Below are positions 16,059-23,593 of a DNA stretch of 38,673 nt, one piece after another. A model generated the notes under the pieces. It had not been told where the DNA came from. It searched no databases and was given only the letters and a program-made list of their open reading frames with translations. The translations under genes were made by a program, and so were the position numbers. Each line of letters opens with the position of its first letter. Position 1 is the stretch's first letter. The stretch comes from Candidatus Gastranaerophilales bacterium (GTDB taxonomy: Bacteria > Cyanobacteriota > Vampirovibrionia > Gastranaerophilales > Gastranaerophilaceae): contig CAJOOA010000096.1 of NCBI GenBank assembly GCA_905236055.1, forward strand, positions 1 through 38,673. The letters run 5' to 3'.

Positions 16059-16091
16059 TTGTTCAAATATCTCTTTTGAACAATTTTAGCA
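16059..16091 (-). promoter_or_regulatory. ychF promoter with perfect inverted repeat at the start site
   Basis: TGCTAAAAT (16083-16091, minus) is an extended -10 box. Immediately downstream, TTGTTCAA (16076-16083 read on the minus strand) and its exact complement at 16059-16066 form an 8-bp inverted repeat with a nine-base centre. It would lie at the transcription start or form a stem in the short leader before the AAAGG ribosome site. It lacks a T-tract in the mlaD direction, so an operator or leader stem is likelier than a terminator. Confidence 0.45.
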
Positions 16092-16099
16092 TAAAAGGT

Positions 16100-17452
16100 T
16101 TAGAAAAGCAGTCTGAATAACAAGAATCTCTTATTTAATTTTTCTGAGAATTTTTTAAGGTTTTCAACTGTCTCGGAAGTATCGTTGATAATTTGTTTCA
16201 GGTTATCTTTATCACCTTTTCCGTTAATAGTTTCAAGTGCTTTTGAAACTTCACACATAGTGATATTTAAATTGTCGATAGAATCTGATATTTTTTGCTT
16301 AAGGTTTTCATCCTTCGTCATTACATTGACAGAATCGGAAATTTCCTTTAAATTAGTCATCAGCCCGGTCAAATCTTCTGCAAACGCTTTCGAATCAACA
16401 GCACCGATTATAGGAGCGAGCTGTTTTGACATAGATGATATAGCGTCTGCCGTTTCAAACATTGCCGGCTTAAATCTTTCGTCCGTAACAATACCGTTAA
16501 TATTTACCGCAAGTTTATTAAAGTTATTTGTAGCATCAGTTAACAGCCACAACATAGCGTCTATATCGTTTTTAGACGAATCGATTAGTTTTTCTGCTTT
16601 TTCAAGAGTTGTTGTAGCTTGTGCGGTTAACTCTTTAAAATTGGCAACCGAAGTAGTTAAATCAGAAATCATCTTTTCATTTAATAATTCGTTTACCACA
16701 CGGTTCGTTTCCGTTAAAGATTCAGCCGCTTTATACTGCAAATCCATAAAATCTGCTATCCTCATCGGTTCAACAACCGTATATGGTGAGGTTTGGTGCG
16801 GATACGGAAGCGGAGTATTATCAAGCGGAGATATTCTTAATTTTTTAACTCCGTTCACTGTTACAATCTGACCTTTCATAAAATTAGGCACAATTAACCC
16901 CGGAAGATTTATATAATAATCAATTTTATACGCATAATTCGTCTTGACGTATTCTCTGACTTCTTCCGGAACCATTTGCGAAGTTAAAATCTGAGATTTT
17001 TTGACTTTACCCACATCGTAATACTTTTCATCCAACATAATTTCAACGTCGGAATCAGATATCAAAAGCTGCTGGTTTACAACAGGAATGTATACCGAGC
17101 GGAGTTTAGGCGGAGTAATTTCCAAAAACTGTTCTCCGATTAAACCTGACTGCTGTATTGTAAGCATTGATGCCTTAGGAATTTGTATCCCCGACTCGGT
17201 TATAACAAATTTTAGTTTTACAAAGCTGTTTTCACCTTCAATTACAGGTGTAATTTCTTCCACCTGACCGACCCTGAGCCCCATCATCTGAACTCCGGAC
17301 CCGGGACGCATTCCGTTTACATCTTTGAAGTGAACTTCTATTCTGTCAGCAGAAGAAAAAGAACGTCCTTTTACCCATAAAACAGTAAAAAGAAATATAG
17401 ACAGAGCTACTACCGTTAATATTCCAACTTTAAATGATGATGAAATCTTCAT
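16100..17452 (-). CDS. mlaD: MlaD-type MCE-domain lipid-transport protein
   Basis: This 450-residue MCE protein is the substrate-binding subunit of an Mla-like phospholipid transporter, anchored in the inner membrane and facing the periplasm. TM helix 8-27 is followed by the MCE domain (about 35-115: VHFKDVNGMRPGSGVQMMGLR, VGQVEEI, LIGEQFLEI). The remainder is far longer than E. coli MlaD (about 180 residues) and largely helical, with repeated Asn/Leu/Lys heptad-like segments, as in cyanobacterial and mycobacterial MCE proteins that build long tunnels. It ends with a hydrophobic RFLLFRLLF. ATG 17452 has GAGG upstream. It is the third gene of mlaE-mlaF-mlaD. Confidence 0.88.
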   Translation of the reverse strand: MKISSSFKVGILTVVALSIFLFTVLWVKGRSFSSADRIEVHFKDVNGMRPGSGVQMMGLRVGQVEEITPVIEGENSFVKLKFVITESGIQIPKASMLTIQQSGLIGEQFLEITPPKLRSVYIPVVNQQLLISDSDVEIMLDEKYYDVGKVKKSQILTSQMVPEEVREYVKTNYAYKIDYYINLPGLIVPNFMKGQIVTVNGVKKLRISPLDNTPLPYPHQTSPYTVVEPMRIADFMDLQYKAAESLTETNRVVNELLNEKMISDLTTSVANFKELTAQATTTLEKAEKLIDSSKNDIDAMLWLLTDATNNFNKLAVNINGIVTDERFKPAMFETADAISSMSKQLAPIIGAVDSKAFAEDLTGLMTNLKEISDSVNVMTKDENLKQKISDSIDNLNITMCEVSKALETINGKGDKDNLKQIINDTSETVENLKKFSEKLNKRFLLFRLLF

Positions 17453-17471
17453 TTATAAACCTCTTTTTTAT

Positions 17472-18191
17472 TTAAACATTTATTTTCATAGGACCATCTA
17501 TGGTCGCATTGACGAATTGTCTTGTATATTCGGTTCGTTCGGCACACAAGTCATCAGGCGTACCTTCAAAAACCACTTTTCCATTATACAACATTAATAC
17601 CGAATCTGAGGTCCTCCGAATTGTCGACATTTGATGCGTAACGACAATGGACGCCGCATTGGTTTCATTTTTCAACCTGACTATATAATCTTCTATAAGT
17701 GTTGACGATATTGGGTCTAGCCCGGCAGTCGGTTCATCATAGAGAATAATCTTTGGCTCAGTAACAATAGCTCTCGCAAAACTTACACGTTTCTGCATAC
17801 CGCCTGAAAGTTCAGCCGGAAATTTCTTTTCGATGCCTGACAGACCAACCATTTCAAGCTTTTCCGCCACAACTTTTTCCAATTCTTTTTGCGTGTATTT
17901 GCCTCTTAAATCCCTTCTTTCTTGCAAGGCAAAAGATATATTGTCAAACACATTGAGCGAATCAAAAAGTGCAGAATACTGGAAAACCATAGCAATATCA
18001 CCGCCCGAAGTTATAATTTCACCGGAATCTTTTTCAAGCAAACCGCTTATAAGTTTTAACACCGTACTTTTACCGGAACCGCTAAAGCCGACAATGGAAA
18101 GAATTTTTCCATCATCAACCTGAAACGAGATATTATCAATAACCGTTTTGTCTTCAAAAGATTTTACTAAATTTTTAACTTGTATTCCCAT
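17472..18191 (-). CDS. mlaF: MlaF-type ABC transporter ATPase
   Basis: This is the ATPase of the Mla/MCE phospholipid transporter, 239 residues. Walker A is GFSGSGKST, the Q-loop VFQYSALFDSLNVFDN, the signature LSGGMQKR and Walker B IILYDEPTAGLDP; a switch His follows in IVVTHQ. The QYSALFDSL segment is characteristic of the MlaF/Ttg2A group. I chose ATG 18191, which starts at the family N-terminus (MGIQVKNLVKSF) behind GAGG, rather than an in-frame codon at 18227 that would extend into mlaE. It follows mlaE by 13 bases. Confidence 0.92.
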   Translation of the reverse strand: MGIQVKNLVKSFEDKTVIDNISFQVDDGKILSIVGFSGSGKSTVLKLISGLLEKDSGEIITSGGDIAMVFQYSALFDSLNVFDNISFALQERRDLRGKYTQKELEKVVAEKLEMVGLSGIEKKFPAELSGGMQKRVSFARAIVTEPKIILYDEPTAGLDPISSTLIEDYIVRLKNETNAASIVVTHQMSTIRRTSDSVLMLYNGKVVFEGTPDDLCAERTEYTRQFVNATIDGPMKINV

Positions 18192-18204
18192 TAATGCTTT
18201 ACCT

Positions 18205-19005
18205 CTAATAAAAGAATGCTGCCGCATATATTAAATCTATTATAACTATTGAAACAAAAGACCATACAACCGCCTTTGTTGTAGCAATACCGACTCCTTT
18301 TGCTCCATCCTTTGCACCCATACCACAAGCACAGCTTATCAAAGAAATAGCAAATCCGAAGCTTATGGCTTTTAAGATACAAACATTCAAATCGTGCATA
18401 CTTAACCCAAACCATACCGAATCAAAATACGCTTTGTAGGATAATCCGGAGGTTATATTTGCCGCAACCGCACCGCCTGCAATACCAAACAATGATGCAA
18501 CAATTACGACAAGCGGCATCATAAGTACACCTGCAATAATCCTCGGTGTAAAAAGATAATGAACGGGATTAACCTTCAAAACGCGTATTGCGTCCAACTG
18601 TTCCGTAACTTTCATCGTAGCGATTTCGGACGCAAGAGAAGAGCCAATCATGGAAATTATTGCAAAGCCAGCCATTATGACACCCTCTTCACGTACAATG
18701 AGCATTGCCATGAGCATTCCGACAAAATTGCCTCCACCTTGCTTTACCATCTCTCCCGCAACTTGCATCGCTACAATTATGGAGGTCATTCCCACGATTG
18801 AAAGTGTTATAGGCAAGGAAGATATTCCAAACCTTGCACATTGTTCAATTATTTCTTTATAACTTGTATTAAAAACCTTGAATCCCTTAAAAAACTCAAT
18901 GCAATAAGACATTATTTCCCCTAATGTAGAAACAAAATCCTCGTATTGCTCATAAAACAATTTATAAATTTTGTATGTATAAGTGCCCTTATAAAGAATC
19001 TTCAT
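18205..19005 (-). CDS. mlaE: MlaE-type ABC permease
   Basis: This inner-membrane permease of the MCE transporter has 266 residues, with about five membrane segments and the family core (LPITLSIVGMTSIIVAMQ, EGVIMAGFAIISMIGSSLASE, IATMKVTEQLDAIRVL). The segment GSSLASEIATMKVTEQLDA is typical of MlaE/TGD1. The extra N-terminal 40 residues are amphipathic. The start is ATG 19005 (or TTG 19008 immediately before). The only promoter-like element places transcription start at this codon, and there is no Shine-Dalgarno. Outer-membrane MlaA, periplasmic MlaC and STAS protein MlaB are not in the window, as expected for a cyanobacteria-like three-gene set. Confidence 0.92.
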   Translation of the reverse strand: MKILYKGTYTYKIYKLFYEQYEDFVSTLGEIMSYCIEFFKGFKVFNTSYKEIIEQCARFGISSLPITLSIVGMTSIIVAMQVAGEMVKQGGGNFVGMLMAMLIVREEGVIMAGFAIISMIGSSLASEIATMKVTEQLDAIRVLKVNPVHYLFTPRIIAGVLMMPLVVIVASLFGIAGGAVAANITSGLSYKAYFDSVWFGLSMHDLNVCILKAISFGFAISLISCACGMGAKDGAKGVGIATTKAVVWSFVSIVIIDLIYAAAFFY

Positions 19006-19012
19006 CAAGATA

Positions 19013-19040
19013 ATTATATCAAAATTCCGATATAAGTAAA
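19013..19040 (-). promoter_or_regulatory. Extended -10 promoter of mlaE; predicts leaderless mRNA
   Basis: On the minus strand, TTTACT (19035-19040), a spacer and TGATATAAT (19013-19021), a consensus extended -10 box. The mlaE ATG (19005) is seven bases beyond the box. It lies in the 42-base gap after the gene at 19051-20169, so the Mla operon has its own start. Confidence 0.6.
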
Positions 19041-19050
19041 AGTCCTTTAT

Positions 19051-20169
19051 CTAGATGGCATTTTCAACATCTATATCTACTCGTTTCGTGGTTGCTTCAG
19101 TCGGAATTACATTATCCTCTGCCGGAGAAATATTGTCTTCAACCGGTACAACATCGACTTCAATTTGTATAACTTCATCAATTGGGGTTACGTTATCAGT
19201 ATTTTTGTTTTTTCTTGCTTTCTTATTTTCAAGTTTTTGTTGCTTTAATTGTTTTTTTAATTCTTTACGTTCGATCCGTTTCTGTCTTTTTTCCGCCCTT
19301 CTTGCAAATAGTGCCTGTTGGCATGCAATTTCACGAGCTTCCCTTTCTTCACGAACCTCTTTTTTGTGTTGAATCTTCTGCATCTTCTTTTCAAACTTTT
19401 CGGGGTTCTTTTCTTTCTGCTTTGCGTATTTGGCTTGAAGTTTTTCTTCTTTTAATTCTAATTTCGCCTGTTTTTTTGCTTCCTTGCGTGCTAATTTTTC
19501 ATTTCTCTTTGCGATTTGAGAATTCAACTTGTATGCCTTTTTCTCACTTAAGCTCTGAATTTTTACGGCTTGCGAGTTTTCAAGTTCTATCGGTTTTCCT
19601 TTTAACCAGAACCAGAAAATCGAGTTGTCATAAGCGTCATGCACGCCCGCTTTAAACCAGTTGTGGTGTTTTTCTCTTAAGATTGCCCCTTTTGTAAAGA
19701 AATAAGCTATATCGACCGGTGCGAAAAATATAAAACAAGAGCCCACAATACCTGCAGCTTGAGTAATGATAATTTCTGTAGTCAAAATAGCTGCTTCTTT
19801 GCTGTCTATTGGCTCATGCTTCCTCACCGCCAAATAAATATTCTTATCTGATAAATCTACCGGCTCTTCTTCGTCTTCAACCGTATATGATTTGAGTTTA
19901 CATAAAATGTAGCCGGATTTATGCCATCTGCGTTCTCGTTGCACCTGCATTATTTCACAGGTAACCTTTGAATCTTTTGGAATTACTGAACCATCGGGCA
20001 GCGTATTGTCTTCCGCAACACCTATAACAACCTCTTGAGGTATATTTTGGGTTGAAAATTCTTGGTTAATGTTACCGTACATTTTGAGGGTTTCTTTAGC
20101 AAACGCAGGGGAAAAAACCAAACAGAATATGAAAAATAATACTAATGTCTTTTTTAAGAAAATCCTCAT
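19051..20169 (-). CDS. Secreted or membrane-anchored Lys/Glu-rich coiled-coil protein
   Basis: I do not recognise this 372-residue protein. Residues 1-24 are a signal peptide ending SPAFA. Residues 25-125 form a beta-rich region including VSVIPKDSKV-like turns and two Cys. A hydrophobic stretch (about 128-158) rich in Ile/Ala/Phe may span a membrane. Residues 205-335 are almost entirely Lys, Glu, Ala, Gln and Arg, a very long charged helix or coiled coil (for example KEAKKQAKLELKEEK). The C-terminus is acidic with near repeats PVEDNISPAEDNVIPTEA. It is 10 bases after the membrane protein gene and just before the Mla operon. A cell-envelope structural role is possible but not shown. Confidence 0.75.
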   Translation of the reverse strand: MRIFLKKTLVLFFIFCLVFSPAFAKETLKMYGNINQEFSTQNIPQEVVIGVAEDNTLPDGSVIPKDSKVTCEIMQVQRERRWHKSGYILCKLKSYTVEDEEEPVDLSDKNIYLAVRKHEPIDSKEAAILTTEIIITQAAGIVGSCFIFFAPVDIAYFFTKGAILREKHHNWFKAGVHDAYDNSIFWFWLKGKPIELENSQAVKIQSLSEKKAYKLNSQIAKRNEKLARKEAKKQAKLELKEEKLQAKYAKQKEKNPEKFEKKMQKIQHKKEVREEREAREIACQQALFARRAEKRQKRIERKELKKQLKQQKLENKKARKNKNTDNVTPIDEVIQIEVDVVPVEDNISPAEDNVIPTEATTKRVDIDVENAI

Positions 20170-20179
20170 TTAAACGACC

Positions 20180-20515
20180 TTAAATTGTTAAAATATACCC
20201 ACAGCTCATGATAACACATAAAATTTGAAATATACTAAAAATTTTTAGCTTAGGATAACTTGCGACTTTTCCGATTAAAAACGGAGAAATTGCAAACACA
20301 AGCATTATTAATTTTGAATGTAAACTCGGCAAAAATATAGCAAGTCCGATTGCTGTAACAACGTATATAAACAGTGCCATTGCAACAGCTGAAACATAAG
20401 CCGATGCCTTCATTGGCTCCATCTTTTTTGTAATTCCGAAGAATAAAGTTATTAATTGCGTAGTTAGTACGACCGCAGACAATACAAATAATATTTCCAA
20501 AATCTTTAGACACAT
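20180..20515 (-). CDS. Small membrane protein, about four TM helices
   Basis: This is a 111-residue hydrophobic protein with about four predicted membrane segments (roughly 5-27, 38-62, 66-82 and 90-110) and a short positively charged loop after the first (GITKKMEPMK). I see no family signature. Its ATG (20515) lies within the end of the hydrolase gene (overlap 10 bases), so it is translated with it, and it is followed closely by the coiled-coil protein. The three form one transcription unit. Confidence 0.7.
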   Translation of the reverse strand: MCLKILEILFVLSAVVLTTQLITLFFGITKKMEPMKASAYVSAVAMALFIYVVTAIGLAIFLPSLHSKLIMLVFAISPFLIGKVASYPKLKIFSIFQILCVIMSCGYILTI

Positions 20516-21336
20516 AATAACTCGCTCTCTTCCACCGAAGTTTTGTAATGGGAATCCAAAAATTTCAGCGCTTTATCGAACACAAACTCTTTTTCGTTAT
20601 CATACAGAACCATGTGATAACTGTCATAAAGGATAATATATTCTTTATCTTTAGAAGAGATTTTCCGATTTACAATCTCTGCGGATCGCAAACTCGTCAA
20701 ATCATCTTCTTTTGAGTGGATTAACAAAATAGGCGCTACCACATTTTTTAACCTTTTCCGCACGGATGCAGAAAGTTCTAAAAGCTCTCTAAATCCGGTC
20801 ATAGGGAAGTCATTCATTCCAACATCACCTTTTGCAAGCAGCTTTTTAACAGCATTTCTGGTTTTAATATTTTTAACTCCATGCGGTTCGCATTCCGGAT
20901 AATTGTAATAAAATCTTAAAATTGTACAGAAGGCCAATGGCATAAAACATTTATACCAAGGTAATCTCCAACCGTCCAAATAAAGTGTTGTAGAAAGTGC
21001 AATAATTCCGCTGACTTTGTTTCTATACTTAATTCCGACAGCCAAAGCAAGCACCGCTCCCAAACAAAGCCCCGATACAAAAACATTTTCGTATTCGGAT
21101 TTTAATTTTTCAAATCTCGAATATGCGAAATTAAGCCAATCTTCGTATTTTACGGTATAAATTTCATCAAACTTTTCTCCATGCCCCGGCAAACATTCCG
21201 CAAAAACATCATAACCGCTATTGTACAAAAACTGCCCGTATTTTTTCAATTCAAAAGGGCTGCCCGTAAGCCCATGGAACAAGAGGACAGCTCCTTTTGA
21301 TTTTTCATTATGTTTTAAAATAAAGTCTAATGTCAT
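20506..21336 (-). CDS. Alpha/beta-hydrolase (carboxylesterase / monoglyceride-lipase type)
   Basis: This is a serine hydrolase of 276 residues related to bacterial carboxylesterases and monoacylglycerol lipases. The oxyanion segment LLFHGLTGSPFEL, the nucleophile elbow GLCLGA (Gly-x-Cys-x-Gly) and the catalytic Asp (HSKEDDLTS) and His (DSYHMVLYD) are in order. The expected nucleophile Ser (GxSxG) is Cys here, in SGLCLGAVLAL; some family members have this, but it is notable. I chose ATG 21336. An upstream GTG at 21363 lies inside a repeated GC-rich sequence (21357-21389) and is less likely. The next gene overlaps its stop. Confidence 0.82.
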   Translation of the reverse strand: MTLDFILKHNEKSKGAVLLFHGLTGSPFELKKYGQFLYNSGYDVFAECLPGHGEKFDEIYTVKYEDWLNFAYSRFEKLKSEYENVFVSGLCLGAVLALAVGIKYRNKVSGIIALSTTLYLDGWRLPWYKCFMPLAFCTILRFYYNYPECEPHGVKNIKTRNAVKKLLAKGDVGMNDFPMTGFRELLELSASVRKRLKNVVAPILLIHSKEDDLTSLRSAEIVNRKISSKDKEYIILYDSYHMVLYDNEKEFVFDKALKFLDSHYKTSVEESELLCV

Positions 21337-21356
21337 TTCGGGGAATACCTTTTGCC

Positions 21357-21389
21357 CCCTCACCCTAACCCTCTCCCGTTGGGCGAGGG
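21357..21389. repeat. GC-rich repeat element with hairpin
   Basis: CCCTCACCCTAA (21357-21368) is followed by a hairpin in which CCCTC (21369-21373) and CCC (21375-21377) pair with GGG (21381-21383) and GAGGG (21385-21389). In a genome this AT-rich the block stands out. The same 12-mer occurs in the other orientation at 28668-28679. It resembles a sequence I associate with interspersed intergenic repeats in many bacteria. It separates the aminotransferase stop from the hydrolase start. Confidence 0.6.
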
Positions 21390-21396
21390 AATTTAA

Positions 21397-22884
21397 TTAC
21401 TTAGTTAACCTGCTCAGCAATTGATCCATCAAGTCAATTGACATTTCAATCTCTTCATCAGTAATGTAAAGCTGAGGGACAAGAGTAATAATATTTTTGA
21501 AGAAACCGCCGTTATTAAGAACAAGACCGCATTTCTTTCCGTGGTAACTCAAATCACCCTTCAACCCTTCTTCTTGCATCGCGTCGCAGAGTTCTCTGTT
21601 CGGAGTAATTCCGTCTTTTTGAGTTAATTCCATACGAAGTGCAAAACCGATACCGCCAACATCACCAACTTCAGGATATTTGTCTTTAAGGTAATTTAAG
21701 CCGCGCATAAACAATGCCGATTTTCTTTGAATTTCTTTCTCGAGCATTTTTTCTTGTTCTTCGACAATTGACATAACTTCGTAAGCTGCTCTGACACCAA
21801 CCGGGTTAGAACAATATGTTGAGTGAGCCGAACCCGGAGTAAATACATCCGGCGCAATATATTTTTCCTTAGCCCAGAAACCGGCAAGCGGATTCATACC
21901 GTTTGTAATAGATTTAGCAAATGTCATGACATCAGGAACGATTCCGTAATTTTCAATCGCCCAGAGTTTACCTGTTCTGAACATACCCATCTGAACTTCG
22001 TCTATTACAAGCATAATTCCGTGGTCATCAAGGACTTGTTTCATTTCCTTCCAATACCATTCCGGAGGATTGATATAACCGCCTGTACCGAGAATTGGTT
22101 CGCCGATAAATGCTTTATATTCGCATTCTTTAGTTTTTGGATCATAAATTGCTTTATATTCTGATTCAAAATTTCTTGCAAATTGTTTTACACAGAAATG
22201 GTTACAAGACTCGCACTTCATACCGTAAGGGCATCTGAAGCAGTACGGGAACGGAACAAAGTTTGCTCTGTCGCCGAAGTGTCCGTATTTTTCTCTGTAA
22301 CGGAAACTTGAAGTTATACAAGTTGCAGCAATTGTTCTTCCGTGATAGCCGCCCTGGAATGCGAACATACCGTTTCTTTTTGTATAATTTCTGACAACTT
22401 TTATAGCATCTTCGTTAGCTTGTGCACCGCCTACATTAAAATGCATTCTTCCCTTTTCGTGAAATCTTGCTTCAATCATTTTTTCCATTTTTTCGGAAAG
22501 CAATGATTTGTAAGGTTGTAAAAACTTTGGTGTTAATTGAGGCATTGTATTCATCTGATCAATTACCGCATCAGTAATTCTTTGGTTTCTGTAACCGAAA
22601 TTAGCGGCTGAATACATCATCTGTAAATCAAGATAAGGAATGTCCTTATCGTCATACATATAAGAACCTTCACAGCCCCTGAAAACCTTCGGGTCTTTAG
22701 AATAATGAACTGTATCGCCCCAAGAACTGTATAAAGCATCAAGCTTTTTTACTTCTTCATCAGAAATTGAAATCTGTGATGATGAACTTGATAAGCTTGA
22801 AGTTGTTTCTTTTGAATTGGGCATAGTAACATTTTTGCCTGATGGTGTCTTACTGTCAGAAGTCTTTTCTTTTAAACCAAACAT
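21397..22884 (-). CDS. Class-III PLP aminotransferase (GABA/ornithine type) with Cys-rich insert
   Basis: This 495-residue PLP-dependent transaminase is of the class-III fold. PLP contacts: GGAQAN (152-157), GGYHGR (178-183), DEVQ (295-298) and the Schiff-base Lys 324 in TFAKSITNG. Substrate specificity (4-aminobutyrate, putrescine, lysine or similar) cannot be read. Two additions are visible. The first is a low-complexity Ser/Thr-rich N-terminal tail (about 25-42). The second is an insert with five Cys, CFRCPYGMKCESCNHFC (215-231), that may bind zinc or a cluster; a related Cys segment occurs in some clostridial aminotransferases. It is divergent from a MarR gene and its promoter carries inverted repeats. 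ATG 22884 has AGGAG upstream. Confidence 0.85.
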   Translation of the reverse strand: MFGLKEKTSDSKTPSGKNVTMPNSKETTSSLSSSSSQISISDEEVKKLDALYSSWGDTVHYSKDPKVFRGCEGSYMYDDKDIPYLDLQMMYSAANFGYRNQRITDAVIDQMNTMPQLTPKFLQPYKSLLSEKMEKMIEARFHEKGRMHFNVGGAQANEDAIKVVRNYTKRNGMFAFQGGYHGRTIAATCITSSFRYREKYGHFGDRANFVPFPYCFRCPYGMKCESCNHFCVKQFARNFESEYKAIYDPKTKECEYKAFIGEPILGTGGYINPPEWYWKEMKQVLDDHGIMLVIDEVQMGMFRTGKLWAIENYGIVPDVMTFAKSITNGMNPLAGFWAKEKYIAPDVFTPGSAHSTYCSNPVGVRAAYEVMSIVEEQEKMLEKEIQRKSALFMRGLNYLKDKYPEVGDVGGIGFALRMELTQKDGITPNRELCDAMQEEGLKGDLSYHGKKCGLVLNNGGFFKNIITLVPQLYITDEEIEMSIDLMDQLLSRLTK

Positions 22885-22904
22885 TTAATATCTCCTAAAA
22901 AAGT

Positions 22905-22922
22905 CTTACGTATTTTCGTAAG
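22905..22922. promoter_or_regulatory. Perfect inverted repeat at the aminotransferase start site
   Basis: CTTACG (22905-22910) and CGTAAG (22917-22922) form a 6-6-6 perfect palindrome. It lies at the predicted transcription start (about 22918-22920, minus) of the aminotransferase, between its -10 box and ribosome site: a classical repressor position. Confidence 0.5.
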
Positions 22923-22926
22923 TTTA

Positions 22927-22955
22927 AAACTAGCACACATTTTTTTTAAATGCAA
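22927..22955 (-). promoter_or_regulatory. Aminotransferase promoter
   Basis: On the minus strand, TTGCAT (22950-22955), a 17-base spacer containing an eight-A run, then TAGTTT (22927-22932) preceded by TGC (extended -10). The -35 box is part of the 11-base repeat arm at 22946-22956. Confidence 0.55.
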
Positions 22956-23019
22956 TAGTCTTTAATCGGACCATTAATTTTTGTAACAATTTATTCAATT
23001 GCATTTAACATAAGTGCAA
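22946..23019. promoter_or_regulatory. Paired inverted repeats between the aminotransferase and marR (candidate MarR operators)
   Basis: TTAAATGCAAT (22946-22956) and its exact complement ATTGCATTTAA (22998-23008) form an 11-bp inverted repeat separated by 41 bases. The right arm also begins an imperfect 21-bp palindrome (22999-23019: TTGCATTTAA, centre C, ATAAGTGCAA; eight of ten positions match). The left copy overlaps the aminotransferase -35 box and the right one the marR -35 region. Symmetry and placement suit binding by the adjacent MarR protein. Confidence 0.55.
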
Positions 23020-23034
23020 ATTTTAAAAAGCTCA

Positions 23035-23043
23035 TGATAGTAT
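23035..23043 (+). promoter_or_regulatory. Extended -10 box of marR
   Basis: TGATAGTAT (TGA plus TAGTAT). It is flanked by CTCAT (23031-23035) and ATGAG (23042-23046), a short inverted repeat. The ATG is at 23065, behind AAGGA. Confidence 0.45.
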
Positions 23044-23064
23044 GAGAAAAAAGGAACGTAAATC

Positions 23065-23592
23065 ATGTCTCTTGAAATCAGTGATAAAGTTCAACAACTA
23101 AACGGCATGCTGTGCGAAATGGACAGCATTTATCAGACATTGCTCTCGGCAAAAAATATTTCTGACGGAGAGTTTGTTGTCATGAATGCCATTCTTTCTC
23201 TCGGAGAGGGTTGTTTGCAGAAAGATATCGCTGAAAACAGTTACATGAGCAAGAAAACCATTAATTCAACAATTAAAAAACTTGAAAAAGAGGGTTTTAT
23301 AAAACTTAAAGCGGGAAAATATCCCAATATGCATATTTACCTTACAAAAAAAGGGCTTGATCATATTAAAAATAACGTTCTTCCTATAGTAGATGTAGAA
23401 AATGACGTTTTAAACAGCATGCCTGAGGCGGATTTTTGCAGACTTGTCAGCGGTTATTCAAAGTATATAACCAGTTTCAAAGAACACGTTACCGATTTCA
23501 TTATAAAAGAAAGCGGCGTAAATGAAACAAATAAGGATGCCTTCAAAAACGGATTAAGTAAATTACAGGCAATGTTATCCCTGAAAAAATAG
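23065..23592 (+). CDS. MarR-family transcriptional regulator
   Basis: This 175-residue winged-helix regulator shows the MarR layout. An N-terminal dimer helix is followed by LQKDIAENSYMSKKTINSTIKKLEKEGFIKL (about 50-80), the helix-turn-helix and its recognition helix, then a beta wing (AGKYPNMHIYLTKKG) and a C-terminal dimerisation helix. MarR proteins repress divergent genes and respond to small molecules or oxidants. Its divergent neighbour is the class-III aminotransferase, and the 180-base gap contains several symmetric sites (22905-22922 and 22946-23019), so control of both genes is a reasonable inference. It is slightly long at the C-terminus. Its stop is one base from that of the convergent phosphatase. 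Confidence 0.9.
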   Translation: MSLEISDKVQQLNGMLCEMDSIYQTLLSAKNISDGEFVVMNAILSLGEGCLQKDIAENSYMSKKTINSTIKKLEKEGFIKLKAGKYPNMHIYLTKKGLDHIKNNVLPIVDVENDVLNSMPEADFCRLVSGYSKYITSFKEHVTDFIIKESGVNETNKDAFKNGLSKLQAMLSLKK

Positions 23593-23593
23593 T

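Noticed and set aside
21360-21389. Telomere-like TTAGGG sequence or origin motif
   Set aside because: Only one or two units are present and they belong to a hairpin-bearing GC-rich repeat; there is no tandem array.
22108-22164. Possible frameshift or gene remnant opposite the aminotransferase
   Set aside because: The opposite-strand frames here are shadows of a complete class-III aminotransferase with all motifs in order; no break is seen.
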